DNA of 64,000 nt from Marinobacterium lutimaris (GTDB taxonomy: Bacteria; Pseudomonadota; Gammaproteobacteria; Pseudomonadales; Balneatricaceae). The notes beneath the pieces are model-generated. The model made no database searches, was not told the DNA's origin, and worked only from the letters and a program-made list of their open reading frames with translations. Shown piece by piece: positions 37,014-45,697 of this stretch. The position numbers and the translations under genes are program-made. The stretch is from the NCBI RefSeq assembly GCF_900108065.1, contig NZ_FNVQ01000001.1:62001-126000 (forward strand). Direction: 5' to 3'. Within the stretch, counting starts at the first letter, position 1. Each line of letters starts with the position of its first letter.

Positions 37014-40000
37014 ATGAGCCAGAAAAATCGCCTCCAGTCAGGAGGCCGCGTCGACCGTTCCAAGGCGTTGACCTTTACCTACAACGGTCGTCAGTACAAG
37101 GGTTACCAGGGTGACAGCGTTGCATCTGCGCTGCTGGCCAACGGTGTCGATATCGTTGCGCGCAGCTTCAAGTACAGCCGTCCCCGCGGTATCGTCGCTG
37201 CCGGTGCTGAAGAGCCCAACGCAGTACTGCAGCTGGGCGCTACCGAAGCGACTCAGGTGCCTAACGTTCGTGCTACCCAGCAGGAGCTTTACAACGGTCT
37301 GGTGTGCAGCGCTACCAACGGCTGGCCGAGCGTTGAATCCGACTGGATGGGCATGATGGGTAAACTCGGCGGCAAGATGATGCCTCCCGGGTTCTACTAC
37401 AAAACCTTCATGTTCCCGCAGTCCATGTGGCCGACTTACGAGAAGTTCATCCGTAAGGCTGCTGGCCTGGGTCGTGCGCCGACCGAACGTGACGAGGACG
37501 AATACGACATCGTAAACCAGCACTGCGACCTGATGGTTGTAGGTGCAGGTCCTGCCGGCCTGATGGCGGCCCTGACTGCTGCGCGCAGCGGTGCCCGTGT
37601 CATCATCGCCGACGAGCAGAGCGAGTTCGGTGGCCACCTGCTGTCCAGCCGTGAGCGCATCGAAGGCAAGCCGGCTGCTGAATGGGTTGCGGGTATCGTT
37701 GCCGAGCTGGCCAAGCTGCCGGAAGTGACCATGCTGCCGCGTTCCGTAGTGAACGGCTACCATGACCACAACTTCCTGACTATCAACGAGAACCGCACCG
37801 ACTATATGGCCGACAAGGCTCCGGAAGGTCAGGTTCGTCAGCGTATGCACCGCGTTCGCGCGCACTGGGTTGTGCTGGCTACCGGCGCCCACGAGCGTCC
37901 GCTGGTATTCGGTAATAACGACGTGCCGGGCTGCATGGTTGCGTCTGCTGTATCGACTTACATCAACCGTTACGGCGTAGTACCGGGCAACAAGCTGGTG
38001 CTGATGACGACTAACGATGGCGCTTACCAGACCGCACTGGACTGGGCTGACGCAGGTCGTGAAGTCGTGGCCGTGGTTGATACCCGTTCCAACCCGCAGG
38101 GTGAGCGCATCGAAGCGGTACGCAAGCGCGGCATCAAGGTCATTACCGGTAGCGGTGTGATTGATGTGCAGGGCAAGAAGCGTGTCAGCGGCGTTAGCGT
38201 TGCAGGCCTCGACGCCAAGGGCGAGAAGGTCACCGGTAATGTACAGCAGCTGAGCTGCGACACCGTGGCAAGTTCTGGCGGCTGGAGCCCGGTTGTGCAC
38301 CTGTCCTGCCATGCCGGCGTGCGTCCGGTCTGGAGCGACGAAGCGATCGGTTTCGTACCGGGTCCGAGCGTGCAGAACCAGCTGATCGCCGGTGGCATCA
38401 GCGGTACCTACGCGCTGGACAAGGTCCTGGCTGAAGGCGCCAAAGCCGGTCAGGAAGCAGTGGCCAAGCTGGGTCTTGCGGCCTCTGAAGTCGCTCTGCC
38501 GAACGTTCGCAAGGTTAGCGAAGGTACGCCGATGGCGCTGTACCACATTCCGCACACCAAGCCGACTTCGCGTGCGCCGAAGCAGTTCGTCGACTACCAG
38601 AACGACGTAACCGCTGCCGGTATCGAGCTGGCGACCCGTGAAGGCTTTGAGTCTATCGAGCACGTCAAGCGTTACACCGCGATGGGCTTCGGTACCGACC
38701 AGGGCAAGCTGGGTAACATCAACGGTATGGCTATCACCGCTGCGGTGCTGGGCAAGTCGATTCCGGAAACCGGTACCACCGTGTTCCGTCCGAACTACAC
38801 CCCGATCGCCTTTGGTGCCATTGCTGGCCGTAACTGCGGCCCGCTGTTTGAGCCGAAACGTTTCACCGCGATGCACAAGTGGCACGTGGAAAACGGCGCC
38901 GAGTTCGAGGACGTAGGCCAGTGGAAGCGTCCCTGGTACTACCCGAAAAACGGCGAAACCATGCAGCAGGCGCTGGATCGTGAATGTGTGGCTACCCGTG
39001 AAAGCGTGGGTATCCTCGACGCGTCTACCCTCGGCAAGATCGATATCCAGGGTAAGGATGCGCGCGAATTCCTCGGCCGCGTCTACACTAACGCTTGGGC
39101 CAAGCTGGCTGTCGGCAAATGCCGTTACGGTCTGATGTGTGGCGAAGATGGCATGGTATTCGACGACGGTGTGACTTCATGTCTGGGTGAAAACCACTTT
39201 GTCATGACCACCACTACCGGTGGTGCAGCACACGTCATGGAATGGCTGGAACTTTACCACCAGACCGAATGGCCGGAGCTGGAAGTGTACTTCACCAGCG
39301 TCACCGACCACTGGTCGACCATGACCATCTCCGGTCCGAACAGCCGCAAACTGCTGTCCGAACTGTGCGATGACATCGATCTGGACAAGGACAGCTTCAA
39401 GTTCATGGATTGGCGTGAAGGCACCGTGGCTGGCGTTCCGGCCCGTGTGTTCCGAATCTCCTTTACCGGTGAGCTCTCCTTCGAGATCAACGTTCAGGCT
39501 AACTACGGTCTGCACGTCTGGGAGAAACTGTTCGAGCACGGCGCCAAGTACAACCTGACGCCGTACGGTACTGAAACCATGCACATCCTGCGTGCCGAGA
39601 AGGGCTTCATCATCGCCGGTCAGGACACCGACGGTTCCATGACCCCGATCGACCTGGGTATGAGCTGGTGTGTATCCAACAACAAGCCGTTCAGCTACAT
39701 CGGTAAGCGCGGTATGGCACGTGAAGACTGCGTCCGCGAAAACCGTAAGCAGATGGTTGGTCTCAAGACCAAGGATCCGAAGGTTGTGCTGCCGGAAGGT
39801 GCACAGGCGGTTGCCGATACCAAGCAGCCGATTCCGATGGATCTGCTCGGTCATGTCAGCTCCAGCTACTGGAGTGCCAACCTGAACCGTAGTGTTGCGC
39901 TGGGCTTCATCAAAGGCGGTCTCGACCGCATGGGTGAAACCGTTTACTACCCGCTGGCCGATGGCCGCGTGATCGAAGCTGAAATTTGCAGCCCGATCTT

Positions 40001-40034
40001 CCTCGATCCGAAAGGGGAGCGTCAGAATGTCTGA
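37014..40034 (+). CDS. soxA: Sarcosine oxidase subunit alpha
   Basis: The protein is 1006 aa. Order of parts: an N-terminal ferredoxin-like fold (about 15-100, without the four cluster Cys), an NAD-binding domain with VGAGPAGLMAALTAARSGA (near 177), and a C-terminal GcvT-like folate-binding half (about 600-1000, SGPNSRKLLSEL, FTGELSFEINV, MTPIDLGMSW). SoxA binds NAD+ and tetrahydrofolate and makes 5,10-methylene-THF. Its stop overlaps soxG by eight bases. Confidence 0.95.
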   Translation: MSQKNRLQSGGRVDRSKALTFTYNGRQYKGYQGDSVASALLANGVDIVARSFKYSRPRGIVAAGAEEPNAVLQLGATEATQVPNVRATQQELYNGLVCSATNGWPSVESDWMGMMGKLGGKMMPPGFYYKTFMFPQSMWPTYEKFIRKAAGLGRAPTERDEDEYDIVNQHCDLMVVGAGPAGLMAALTAARSGARVIIADEQSEFGGHLLSSRERIEGKPAAEWVAGIVAELAKLPEVTMLPRSVVNGYHDHNFLTINENRTDYMADKAPEGQVRQRMHRVRAHWVVLATGAHERPLVFGNNDVPGCMVASAVSTYINRYGVVPGNKLVLMTTNDGAYQTALDWADAGREVVAVVDTRSNPQGERIEAVRKRGIKVITGSGVIDVQGKKRVSGVSVAGLDAKGEKVTGNVQQLSCDTVASSGGWSPVVHLSCHAGVRPVWSDEAIGFVPGPSVQNQLIAGGISGTYALDKVLAEGAKAGQEAVAKLGLAASEVALPNVRKVSEGTPMALYHIPHTKPTSRAPKQFVDYQNDVTAAGIELATREGFESIEHVKRYTAMGFGTDQGKLGNINGMAITAAVLGKSIPETGTTVFRPNYTPIAFGAIAGRNCGPLFEPKRFTAMHKWHVENGAEFEDVGQWKRPWYYPKNGETMQQALDRECVATRESVGILDASTLGKIDIQGKDAREFLGRVYTNAWAKLAVGKCRYGLMCGEDGMVFDDGVTSCLGENHFVMTTTTGGAAHVMEWLELYHQTEWPELEVYFTSVTDHWSTMTISGPNSRKLLSELCDDIDLDKDSFKFMDWREGTVAGVPARVFRISFTGELSFEINVQANYGLHVWEKLFEHGAKYNLTPYGTETMHILRAEKGFIIAGQDTDGSMTPIDLGMSWCVSNNKPFSYIGKRGMAREDCVRENRKQMVGLKTKDPKVVLPEGAQAVADTKQPIPMDLLGHVSSSYWSANLNRSVALGFIKGGLDRMGETVYYPLADGRVIEAEICSPIFLDPKGERQNV

Positions 40035-40689
40035 AGCAATTGCACCTGAAAAAGAAGTCACCAACGTGGCTGTAATGAACCAGCTGCCGAGCGGCGCCAT
40101 CCGCGCTGAGTCTCCGCTGCATCACGCTGAACTGGACAAGCTGGCCGCGCGCAACCCGCGCGGCGGCGGTGTCATTCTGCGCGAACTCAAGCTGCTGGGT
40201 CACCTGACCCTGCGCGGTTCCCAGGACAACGCGAGCTTCATGGCCGGCTGCGCCGAGGTACTCGGTGTCGCACTGCCGACCAAGCCGCTGACCTCCGTCG
40301 ACAACGGCAGCGTCTCCGTTCGCTGGCTGAGCCCGGATGAGTGGCTGGCTGTTGTGCCGATGGACCAGGCGTTTGAGATCGAGCGCAGCCTGCGTGCAGC
40401 GATCGAAGGTCACTTCCAGGTCGTTAACGGCAGTGGCGGTCAGACCATCATCGAACTGTCCGGCCCGAACGCCGTGGATGTGCTGAAAAAGAGCACCATC
40501 CTGGATCTGCACCCGAGCCAGTTCCCGGTGGGCAAGGTTGCCGGTTCCGTTTTCGCCAAGGCCTCCGCACTGGTGCGTCGCAGCGGCGAAGACACCTGGG
40601 AGCTGGTAGTACGTCGCAGCTTTGCCGACTACATCTGGCTCTGGCTGCAGGATGCCAGCCGTGAATACGGTCTGGTCGTTAAAGCCTGA
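40027..40689 (+). CDS. soxG: Sarcosine oxidase subunit gamma
   Basis: The protein is 220 aa. GcvT-like fold: WLSPDEWLAVVP, GQTIIELSGPNAVDVLKKSTILDLHPSQFP and RRSFADYIWLWLQDAS are typical SoxG motifs. It completes the alpha-beta-gamma-delta sarcosine oxidase. Translationally coupled to soxA. Confidence 0.93.
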   Translation: MSEAIAPEKEVTNVAVMNQLPSGAIRAESPLHHAELDKLAARNPRGGGVILRELKLLGHLTLRGSQDNASFMAGCAEVLGVALPTKPLTSVDNGSVSVRWLSPDEWLAVVPMDQAFEIERSLRAAIEGHFQVVNGSGGQTIIELSGPNAVDVLKKSTILDLHPSQFPVGKVAGSVFAKASALVRRSGEDTWELVVRRSFADYIWLWLQDASREYGLVVKA

Positions 40690-40700
40690 TCGGTTTTTTG

Positions 40701-40745
40701 GGAGTGCCGCGCTGATTCCGCCAGACCAGCCGGCACCCTTTTTTC
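40701..40745 (+). terminator. Hairpin with T run between soxG and purU
   Basis: Arms around GTGCCG/CGGCAC with flanking GG/CC pairs and a 21-base loop are followed by TTTTTT. It may reduce read-through from the sox genes into purU. Confidence 0.65.
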
Positions 40746-40765
40746 TGTTGTGTAAGGAGTAGGCC

Positions 40766-41632
40766 ATGAGCTCTCTGCCCGATTCCTGGATCTTTACCGC
40801 CCAGTGCCCGAGCAAACTGGGTACCGTTGATGTGGTGACCCGCTTTATGGCGGAGTCCCAGCATTACGTGAACGAGATCCACTCATTCGACGATCGTGTC
40901 AGCGAACGTTTCTTCATCCGTATCGAGTTTCAGCCCGGAAGCGAAGGGTTTACCCAGGAAGCTTTCGATGAACAGTTCGCGGCCCGCGCTGCGGAGTTTG
41001 ATATGGAGTGGAGCCTGACCGCGCCCGGTCACCGAGAGCGGGTGGCGATTCTGGTGTCCAAGTACGATCACTGCCTCAACGATCTGCTGTTCCGCTACCG
41101 TACCGGACAGCTGAACATCGAGGTGCCGGTGATCATCTCCAACCACCCGGATCTCCAGCACCTGGCGGATTGGCACGGTATTCCGTACTACCATCTGCCG
41201 ATCACTGCGGACACCAAGCCGCAGCAGGAAGCACAGATCCTCGAACTGCTTGATAAGTACGAGATCGATCTGGTGGTGCTGGCGCGCTACATGCAGGTGC
41301 TGTCACCAGATATGTGTGAAACCCTGGATGGCTGGGCGATCAACATTCACCACTCTCTGCTGCCGGGCTTCAAGGGCGCACGTCCTTACCACCAGGCCTG
41401 GGAGAAGGGCGTGAAAATGGTTGGCGCCACCGCCCACTACGTGAATAACGACCTGGACGAAGGCCCGATCATCACCCAGGGCATCCAGAGCGTGGATCAC
41501 GCTCACTATCCTGAAGACCTGGTTTCCAAGGGGCAGGACGTCGAGCGAATCACCCTGTTCAATGCTGTACGTTACCACTGTGACAAGCGCGTGTTCCTCA
41601 GCGGACGCCGCACCGTGGTGTTCAGCAACTGA
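40766..41632 (+). CDS. purU: Formyltetrahydrofolate deformylase
   Basis: The protein is 288 aa. An N-terminal ACT domain (about 8-85) precedes the formyl-transferase/hydrolase domain with VPVIISNHPD, INIHHSLLPGFKGA and YVNNDLDEGPII, whose Asn-His-Asp form the active site. It hydrolyses 10-formyl-THF to THF plus formate. Next to sarcosine oxidase it regenerates free THF and releases the methyl-derived carbon. GTAAGGAG precedes the start. Confidence 0.95.
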   Translation: MSSLPDSWIFTAQCPSKLGTVDVVTRFMAESQHYVNEIHSFDDRVSERFFIRIEFQPGSEGFTQEAFDEQFAARAAEFDMEWSLTAPGHRERVAILVSKYDHCLNDLLFRYRTGQLNIEVPVIISNHPDLQHLADWHGIPYYHLPITADTKPQQEAQILELLDKYEIDLVVLARYMQVLSPDMCETLDGWAINIHHSLLPGFKGARPYHQAWEKGVKMVGATAHYVNNDLDEGPIITQGIQSVDHAHYPEDLVSKGQDVERITLFNAVRYHCDKRVFLSGRRTVVFSN

Positions 41633-41667
41633 TCTGACTGAATACATCCGTTTCGTTGTTGTTTTTG

Positions 41668-41693
41668 ACCGGGCCTCAGTGCCCGGTTTTTTA
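41668..41693 (+). terminator. Intrinsic terminator of purU
   Basis: Stem ACCGGGC/GCCCGGT with loop CTCAGT followed by TTTTTT, 36 bases after the stop. It marks the end of the glyA-sox-purU operon. Confidence 0.9.
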
Positions 41694-41858
41694 TTGCCTA
41701 TCGTCAGCGCGTTAGACGAGGAGGTGGAGAAGGCCCTAGCTGTCCAGGGTCGGTTGTGCCGTTTACCGGTTCACTGCACTGTCAGAAGTTGCCGATAGAA
41801 TGTGGTTGTAGCATTGTGGTAACAAGCTTCTCCATAACGACTCAGCAGTAGGCTCTCC

Positions 41859-42707
41859 ATGACAGCATTCTATAACTCCATCGAAGAGACAGAAGGGCAC
41901 GAAGTACTCGCGTCCGTACATTGCCCAATCGCCGCCCGCATGGCAGTGGATCTGGGTTTCAACTACGGCATGGTAGGGGGCTCGGTAGCATCCCTGAGCA
42001 TGTTGGGCACGCCAGACCTGATGCTGCTCACCTCCACCGAACTCTGTGATCTGGTAAAACGCACCAGCCAGTCATCCACCCTGAAAATCATCGTCGATGG
42101 CGATGCGGGCTACGGTAACGCGCTCAACACCATGCGAACCGTGGTAGAGCTGGAGATGGCCGGGGCCACCGCCGTTACCCTTGAGGACACCAAACTGCCG
42201 ATCTCCTACGGGCAGACGAAAACCAAGCTGATCTCACCCCTGGAGCAGCTCGATAAACTGGCAGCCGCGCTGGATGCCCGTAGCTCAGACCGCTTTGGCA
42301 TTATCGCGCGTACCCAGGTGGTGGCCGGAGAAGAGATTGAAGCCGTTGCCGACCGCGTGTTCCAGTATTCCGAAGCCGGTGTCGACGGTATCTGCCTGGC
42401 GGGCGTTACCGACCCCGAACAGCTGGAGGCGATCTCCAAGGCAAGTGCCAAGCCGAAGATGCTGATCACCTACGGCAAGGCCAATACCCTCACCGAAGAG
42501 AACTTCAAAAGCTGTAATGTGAAACTGCTGCTGAGCGGGCACTCACCGTTCGAGGCGTCCATCGTTGCGGCATACAAGGCGCTCTCAGCCCTGGCCGGCA
42601 AGGATATCCCTGGTGATGAGCTCAAGTACGGCGAGATAATCGGCAAGTACACCGAGAAGGAAAGGTTCGATCGTTCCATCAAGCGCTACCTGAAAATCTC
42701 TGAATAA
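41859..42707 (+). CDS. PEP mutase / isocitrate lyase superfamily enzyme (oxaloacetate decarboxylase-like)
   Basis: The protein is 282 aa. The (beta/alpha)8 core shows VDGDAGYGNALN (the metal-binding DxDxGYG segment), VTLEDTKLPI and IIARTQVV, in the order used by PEP-mutase superfamily lyases. The Cys of the lyase 'KKCGH' motif is missing, so it is not isocitrate or methylisocitrate lyase. It most resembles oxaloacetate decarboxylase (PA4872 type) in size and motifs. Its own promoter region follows the purU terminator. Confidence 0.75.
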   Translation: MTAFYNSIEETEGHEVLASVHCPIAARMAVDLGFNYGMVGGSVASLSMLGTPDLMLLTSTELCDLVKRTSQSSTLKIIVDGDAGYGNALNTMRTVVELEMAGATAVTLEDTKLPISYGQTKTKLISPLEQLDKLAAALDARSSDRFGIIARTQVVAGEEIEAVADRVFQYSEAGVDGICLAGVTDPEQLEAISKASAKPKMLITYGKANTLTEENFKSCNVKLLLSGHSPFEASIVAAYKALSALAGKDIPGDELKYGEIIGKYTEKERFDRSIKRYLKISE

Positions 42708-43018
42708 GCCGGCCATATCCGCTTAATGCCAGCAGGCGTATCCCTACCCCTTAAATAAGAGGGGAGGGGCCGGCTGGTGACGATCTAAAGCTTGTCAGAT
42801 CTCATGTCCGGTGGAATGACTCGGCCCATCATCAGGGGCGTTGGACATTGAATGAGACTAGGCCGGCCAAGCAAAATCTCACCTTCAGTGAAATGATTCG
42901 TACGGTTTCTCGCTTAGCCTGAAACCGATAGCGGGAGTGCTCTATTAGACACGAAGAGTCATGAAGCACAGCGACAACTGTGAACGGACGGGGAATCCAT
43001 TTCATGCGTTAGGTTGAA
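42708..43018. other. Intergenic region between lyase and TrmK-like genes
   Basis: This 311-base region has no gene. It starts with a long imperfect hairpin: AGCCGGCC (42707-42714) pairs with GGCCGGCT (42768-42775), enclosing a CCCTACCCC/GGGGAGGGG stem. The remainder (42780-43018) contains no frame or repeat that I can assign and separates normal-composition DNA from the A+T-rich gene that follows. Confidence 0.55.
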
Positions 43019-43672
43019 TCAGCCAAGGTTCACTTTGCTGTAGGCATCAATGATATGTTGGACATCATTTTTCTGTCCTTGCTGTATTCTTTGATAGTGA
43101 TTTAGCGTTTGATTTAAGTACTCTTGAGCCGATTCATAATGCCAAATTTGGTCTCCGACTCTGGTAATGCTTTTATTATTTATGTTATCGGATGAAACTA
43201 AAATAACCTCATAGAAACGCTTGTTTTCTTTTATTAATGCTTCATCTTTTAAGCCAAAATTAAGCTCTATTAGTTTTTGTCGCAAAGAGAAGTGGTGATG
43301 AACCGGACATAGTAAAAAATCGATGTTTAATTTTGGGTTTCTTGTGCAAATTGACTCAACAAATTTAGCGGTTAAATCGCCACCAACTCCTGCAATTATA
43401 ACTAAATGATTGTCATCATAACGTTGCAGCGGGAGTAGGGATGCATCTAAGCAGTGAGTTTCCCATACTGAACCAGAAAAGAATCGTTTCAATTTGGTTT
43501 CTAGTTCATCGATTAAATCCGGCACAATATCAACAAAATGAACAGTAGCTTTTGTTTGTTTGGATAATAAGGAAGCCCCTAGAAAACCATGATCGCAGCA
43601 ACAGTCCCAAATGTGTGTATAGTGGGCGCCGACCATTTTCTCGACTAGTTTTAAACGGTTGCTAAGTTTCAA
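43019..43672 (-). CDS. TrmK-like tRNA (adenine-N1)-methyltransferase
   Basis: The protein is 217 aa. The start MKLSNRLKLVEKMV and the SAM loop IWDCCCDHGFLGASLL fit the TrmK family (COG2384), which methylates A22 of tRNA; LVIIAGVGGDLTAKF is also conserved. The cysteine-rich loop is typical of the gammaproteobacterial branch. The gene is obviously A+T-rich by eye with AT-ending codons, unlike both flanks, so it was probably acquired. tRNA methylation is family inference. Confidence 0.8.
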   Translation of the reverse strand: MKLSNRLKLVEKMVGAHYTHIWDCCCDHGFLGASLLSKQTKATVHFVDIVPDLIDELETKLKRFFSGSVWETHCLDASLLPLQRYDDNHLVIIAGVGGDLTAKFVESICTRNPKLNIDFLLCPVHHHFSLRQKLIELNFGLKDEALIKENKRFYEVILVSSDNINNKSITRVGDQIWHYESAQEYLNQTLNHYQRIQQGQKNDVQHIIDAYSKVNLG

Positions 43673-43731
43673 GCCTTACCTGCTTTGTGTTTTTAAAAAC
43701 GTATTGTAAGTGTTTTTTCGTTTATCCAGGT

Positions 43732-43762
43732 AGGTAGGGCTCCCCTCAGGGAAGCCCTACCT
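43732..43762 (-). terminator. Hairpin after the CMD-like gene
   Basis: Arms AGGTAGGGC and GCCCTACCT (43732-43740, 43754-43762) pair perfectly and CC/GG pairs extend inwards. It lies 27 bases past the stop; no T run is evident on the minus strand. Confidence 0.5.
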
Positions 43763-43788
43763 GCTGTTTCAGGTAACGCTGTGACGCG

Positions 43789-44109
43789 TCACCCTATTTC
43801 CAACACGTCGTTGACCCAGCTGAGGGCGGCCATCACGGCAGGGAAGCCGATGGTGCTGACGAGTAGCAGCACGGCGTGGCGAATCTCGTCGGAGCTGGCA
43901 CCGGCATCGCGGGCGCGGCGGGCATGGCTATGCACAGCACCCTCGGATCGGATGCTGACGGCGGCGGCGAGCTGGATAAGCTGGGCGCTTTTCTCGTCCA
44001 GCGGGCCTTCGTCCCGCGCCGCCTTGCCGAGTGCGTCGACGGCACCGGCGAGGCGCTTGTAGCGGTTGCGAAACTGCACGTAGTTCTGCGGAAGCTGTTT
44101 GTCTGCCAT
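43789..44109 (-). CDS. Carboxymuconolactone decarboxylase-like (AhpD-fold) protein lacking the Cys pair
   Basis: The protein is 106 aa from the ATG at 44109, preceded by AGGAGG at seven bases. The AhpD fold core SEGAVHSHARRARDAGASSDEIRHAVLL is clear, but the redox CxxC of AhpD is replaced by VHSHA, with His residues only. CMD-like proteins without Cys include true decarboxylases and unknown members. Cytoplasmic; no pathway neighbour. Confidence 0.8.
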   Translation of the reverse strand: MADKQLPQNYVQFRNRYKRLAGAVDALGKAARDEGPLDEKSAQLIQLAAAVSIRSEGAVHSHARRARDAGASSDEIRHAVLLLVSTIGFPAVMAALSWVNDVLEIG

Positions 44110-44520
44110 GGCGGCACCTCCTGGGCTGATGCCCGTGAAAAAATGGGGATGAAAAATTGGCACTGACCCCCTTTTCCTCTGGTTGTACACCCTGTTCGTT
44201 AAAAGGCGCAAATTATGCCTGGCCTGATATGACGAACCGCCGCTGACCAAAAGGTTTCTTCGTGGGGGTTGTTTCCTGACTGTAAAGGAAGCAGGCCTGT
44301 ACTGTAGGCGTCGCGAACCGGCACAAAGTAGTCACGAAACAACCTATCAGAAGGGGACTGCTCAGTGCACAGAGCAGACGTTCTGGGGATCGGGCACCGG
44401 TGGTCACTTTCGACCCAAAGCCGCCGCTCACGAAATGAGTGTTCATAACTGATTCTATCCGAAATGGACGTTTTGAACCCTTGTATTTATATGCATGCCG
44501 GGGAGTTAAAAAATTAACTC
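44110..44520. other. Intergenic region without a convincing gene
   Basis: This 411-base stretch has no coding frame that I would accept. It contains an inverted repeat GGTTGTTTCCTGAC/GTCACGAAACAACC (44267-44280, 44331-44344; one mismatch). The segment 44345-44500 resembles degenerate spacer DNA. Confidence 0.55.
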
Positions 44521-45435
44521 TCATTCGATTGCGGCAGGGGTGGATGTTTGATGAGTGCGCTTGGTTGATCGATTGGAAACAAGTATCCAACAACCAAGGG
44601 TTAGCGGAGCGCAGCCTACCCATTGATACCAGGCGGCTGGCTCTCCAAGTAGCCAATAGGCGACCGCCAGCGTCACCAAGGGTGCCAGGGAGTTCATGGC
44701 GACTGCCTTAGAGATTGGAATGCGACGTATAGCTTCGACCCAAAAAATCTTCGAGACACCAAATATCAAAATACCGTTGATCAGTATCCAGGGTGCGGCA
44801 GCCAGCAGATCGGACGTTGAAGGTAGGGGCTCTAGCCAGAGTGCGAGTAAACAAATTACGGTCAGGCTTATACAGCTGCGCAAAAACAGAATGCTGGAGG
44901 CGCCAACGTATTTGCGAGCGCGTTGCATATGGTAATTGGCGATGGGGGGAATGATAGCGGCGAATAACAATATCAGCTCCCCGAGACCCAGAAAGCTGGC
45001 GGAATTCGGAGCCAATACGATGATGGCACCGGCGACCATGACGCCAGCACCGACGACTTGCCGGCGGGTCAGGCGCTCATGCCCAAGAACTCTTAAAAGC
45101 AGCATGGAGTAGAACACTTCCATCAGCAGTAAAACGCTGGTTGTACTGGCGGGCACCATCGACTGGCCCCAAAACACCAGCCCGTAGAACAGCACTCCGA
45201 TACCCACACCTGATATCAGTGAACTGGCCAGGGCTGTTTTGCACAACAGGTCGCGCCATTCACCCCTGAGAGTTAGTAGGACTGCGAAAAATATCGCCGT
45301 TACGAAGGCACTCAGGGCTGCACACATCAGTATCGGGATATGCTGATAGGCCTGTTTGGAAATAACGGGTAGCAGTCCCCAGAGTGCTGCAGCCGCCATC
45401 ATGTAGAGTTCGCCGACCCGTGCCTGATGCATCAT
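44521..45435 (-). CDS. EamA/DMT family permease
   Basis: The protein is 304 aa with ten hydrophobic segments arranged as two EamA halves; each half has a motif near its end (PASTTSVLLLMEVFYSML and ISKAVAMNSLAPLVTLAVAYW). The final residues are hydrophilic. This inner-membrane drug/metabolite-type carrier often exports amino acids or metabolites. It lies downstream of the tct-aroE genes on the same strand but after the aroE terminator, so it is likely a separate transcript. Confidence 0.85.
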   Translation of the reverse strand: MMHQARVGELYMMAAAALWGLLPVISKQAYQHIPILMCAALSAFVTAIFFAVLLTLRGEWRDLLCKTALASSLISGVGIGVLFYGLVFWGQSMVPASTTSVLLLMEVFYSMLLLRVLGHERLTRRQVVGAGVMVAGAIIVLAPNSASFLGLGELILLFAAIIPPIANYHMQRARKYVGASSILFLRSCISLTVICLLALWLEPLPSTSDLLAAAPWILINGILIFGVSKIFWVEAIRRIPISKAVAMNSLAPLVTLAVAYWLLGEPAAWYQWVGCAPLTLGCWILVSNRSTKRTHQTSTPAAIE

Positions 45436-45562
45436 AGTTTTTCGTTACTTTTCTGAAGGGTTAGTAAGGTAGATGTTGAGAATCAGACGCCGAACATTCT
45501 GAATAGGAAATAGTATATATAGTGATGCTATTTAGGCCATATAGAGCATGGCCGAGCCATCA

Positions 45563-45589
45563 CAAAAAAAGGGCTGTGTAATACAGCCC
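45563..45589 (-). terminator. Intrinsic terminator of the aroE-like gene
   Basis: Stem GGGCTGT/ACAGCCC (45571-45577, 45583-45589) with a five-base loop; the seven A's before it on the + strand give a T run after the hairpin on the minus strand. Confidence 0.85.
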
Positions 45590-45697
45590 ATAAACCCAAC
45601 AACTAAGCCAACAACTTAACTAATAACCAAGCGTTGGGGTTACAGACCGAGAGCCGACACGAAAATCTCAGCCTGAGGCAAATCAATACTTGATCTT

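Noticed and set aside
37038-38885. Long open frame of 615 codons on the minus strand inside soxA
   Set aside because: It is antisense to the well-conserved soxA gene and arises from codon bias of GC-rich DNA; its protein has no recognisable motif.
42780-43018. Possible mobile-element end before the TrmK-like gene
   Set aside because: No inverted-repeat termini, target duplication or transposase fragment could be identified.
44213-44656. Minus-strand frame of 147 codons between the CMD-like and EamA genes
   Set aside because: It overlaps the EamA gene end, has a mixed composition without a family signature and no convincing ribosome site.
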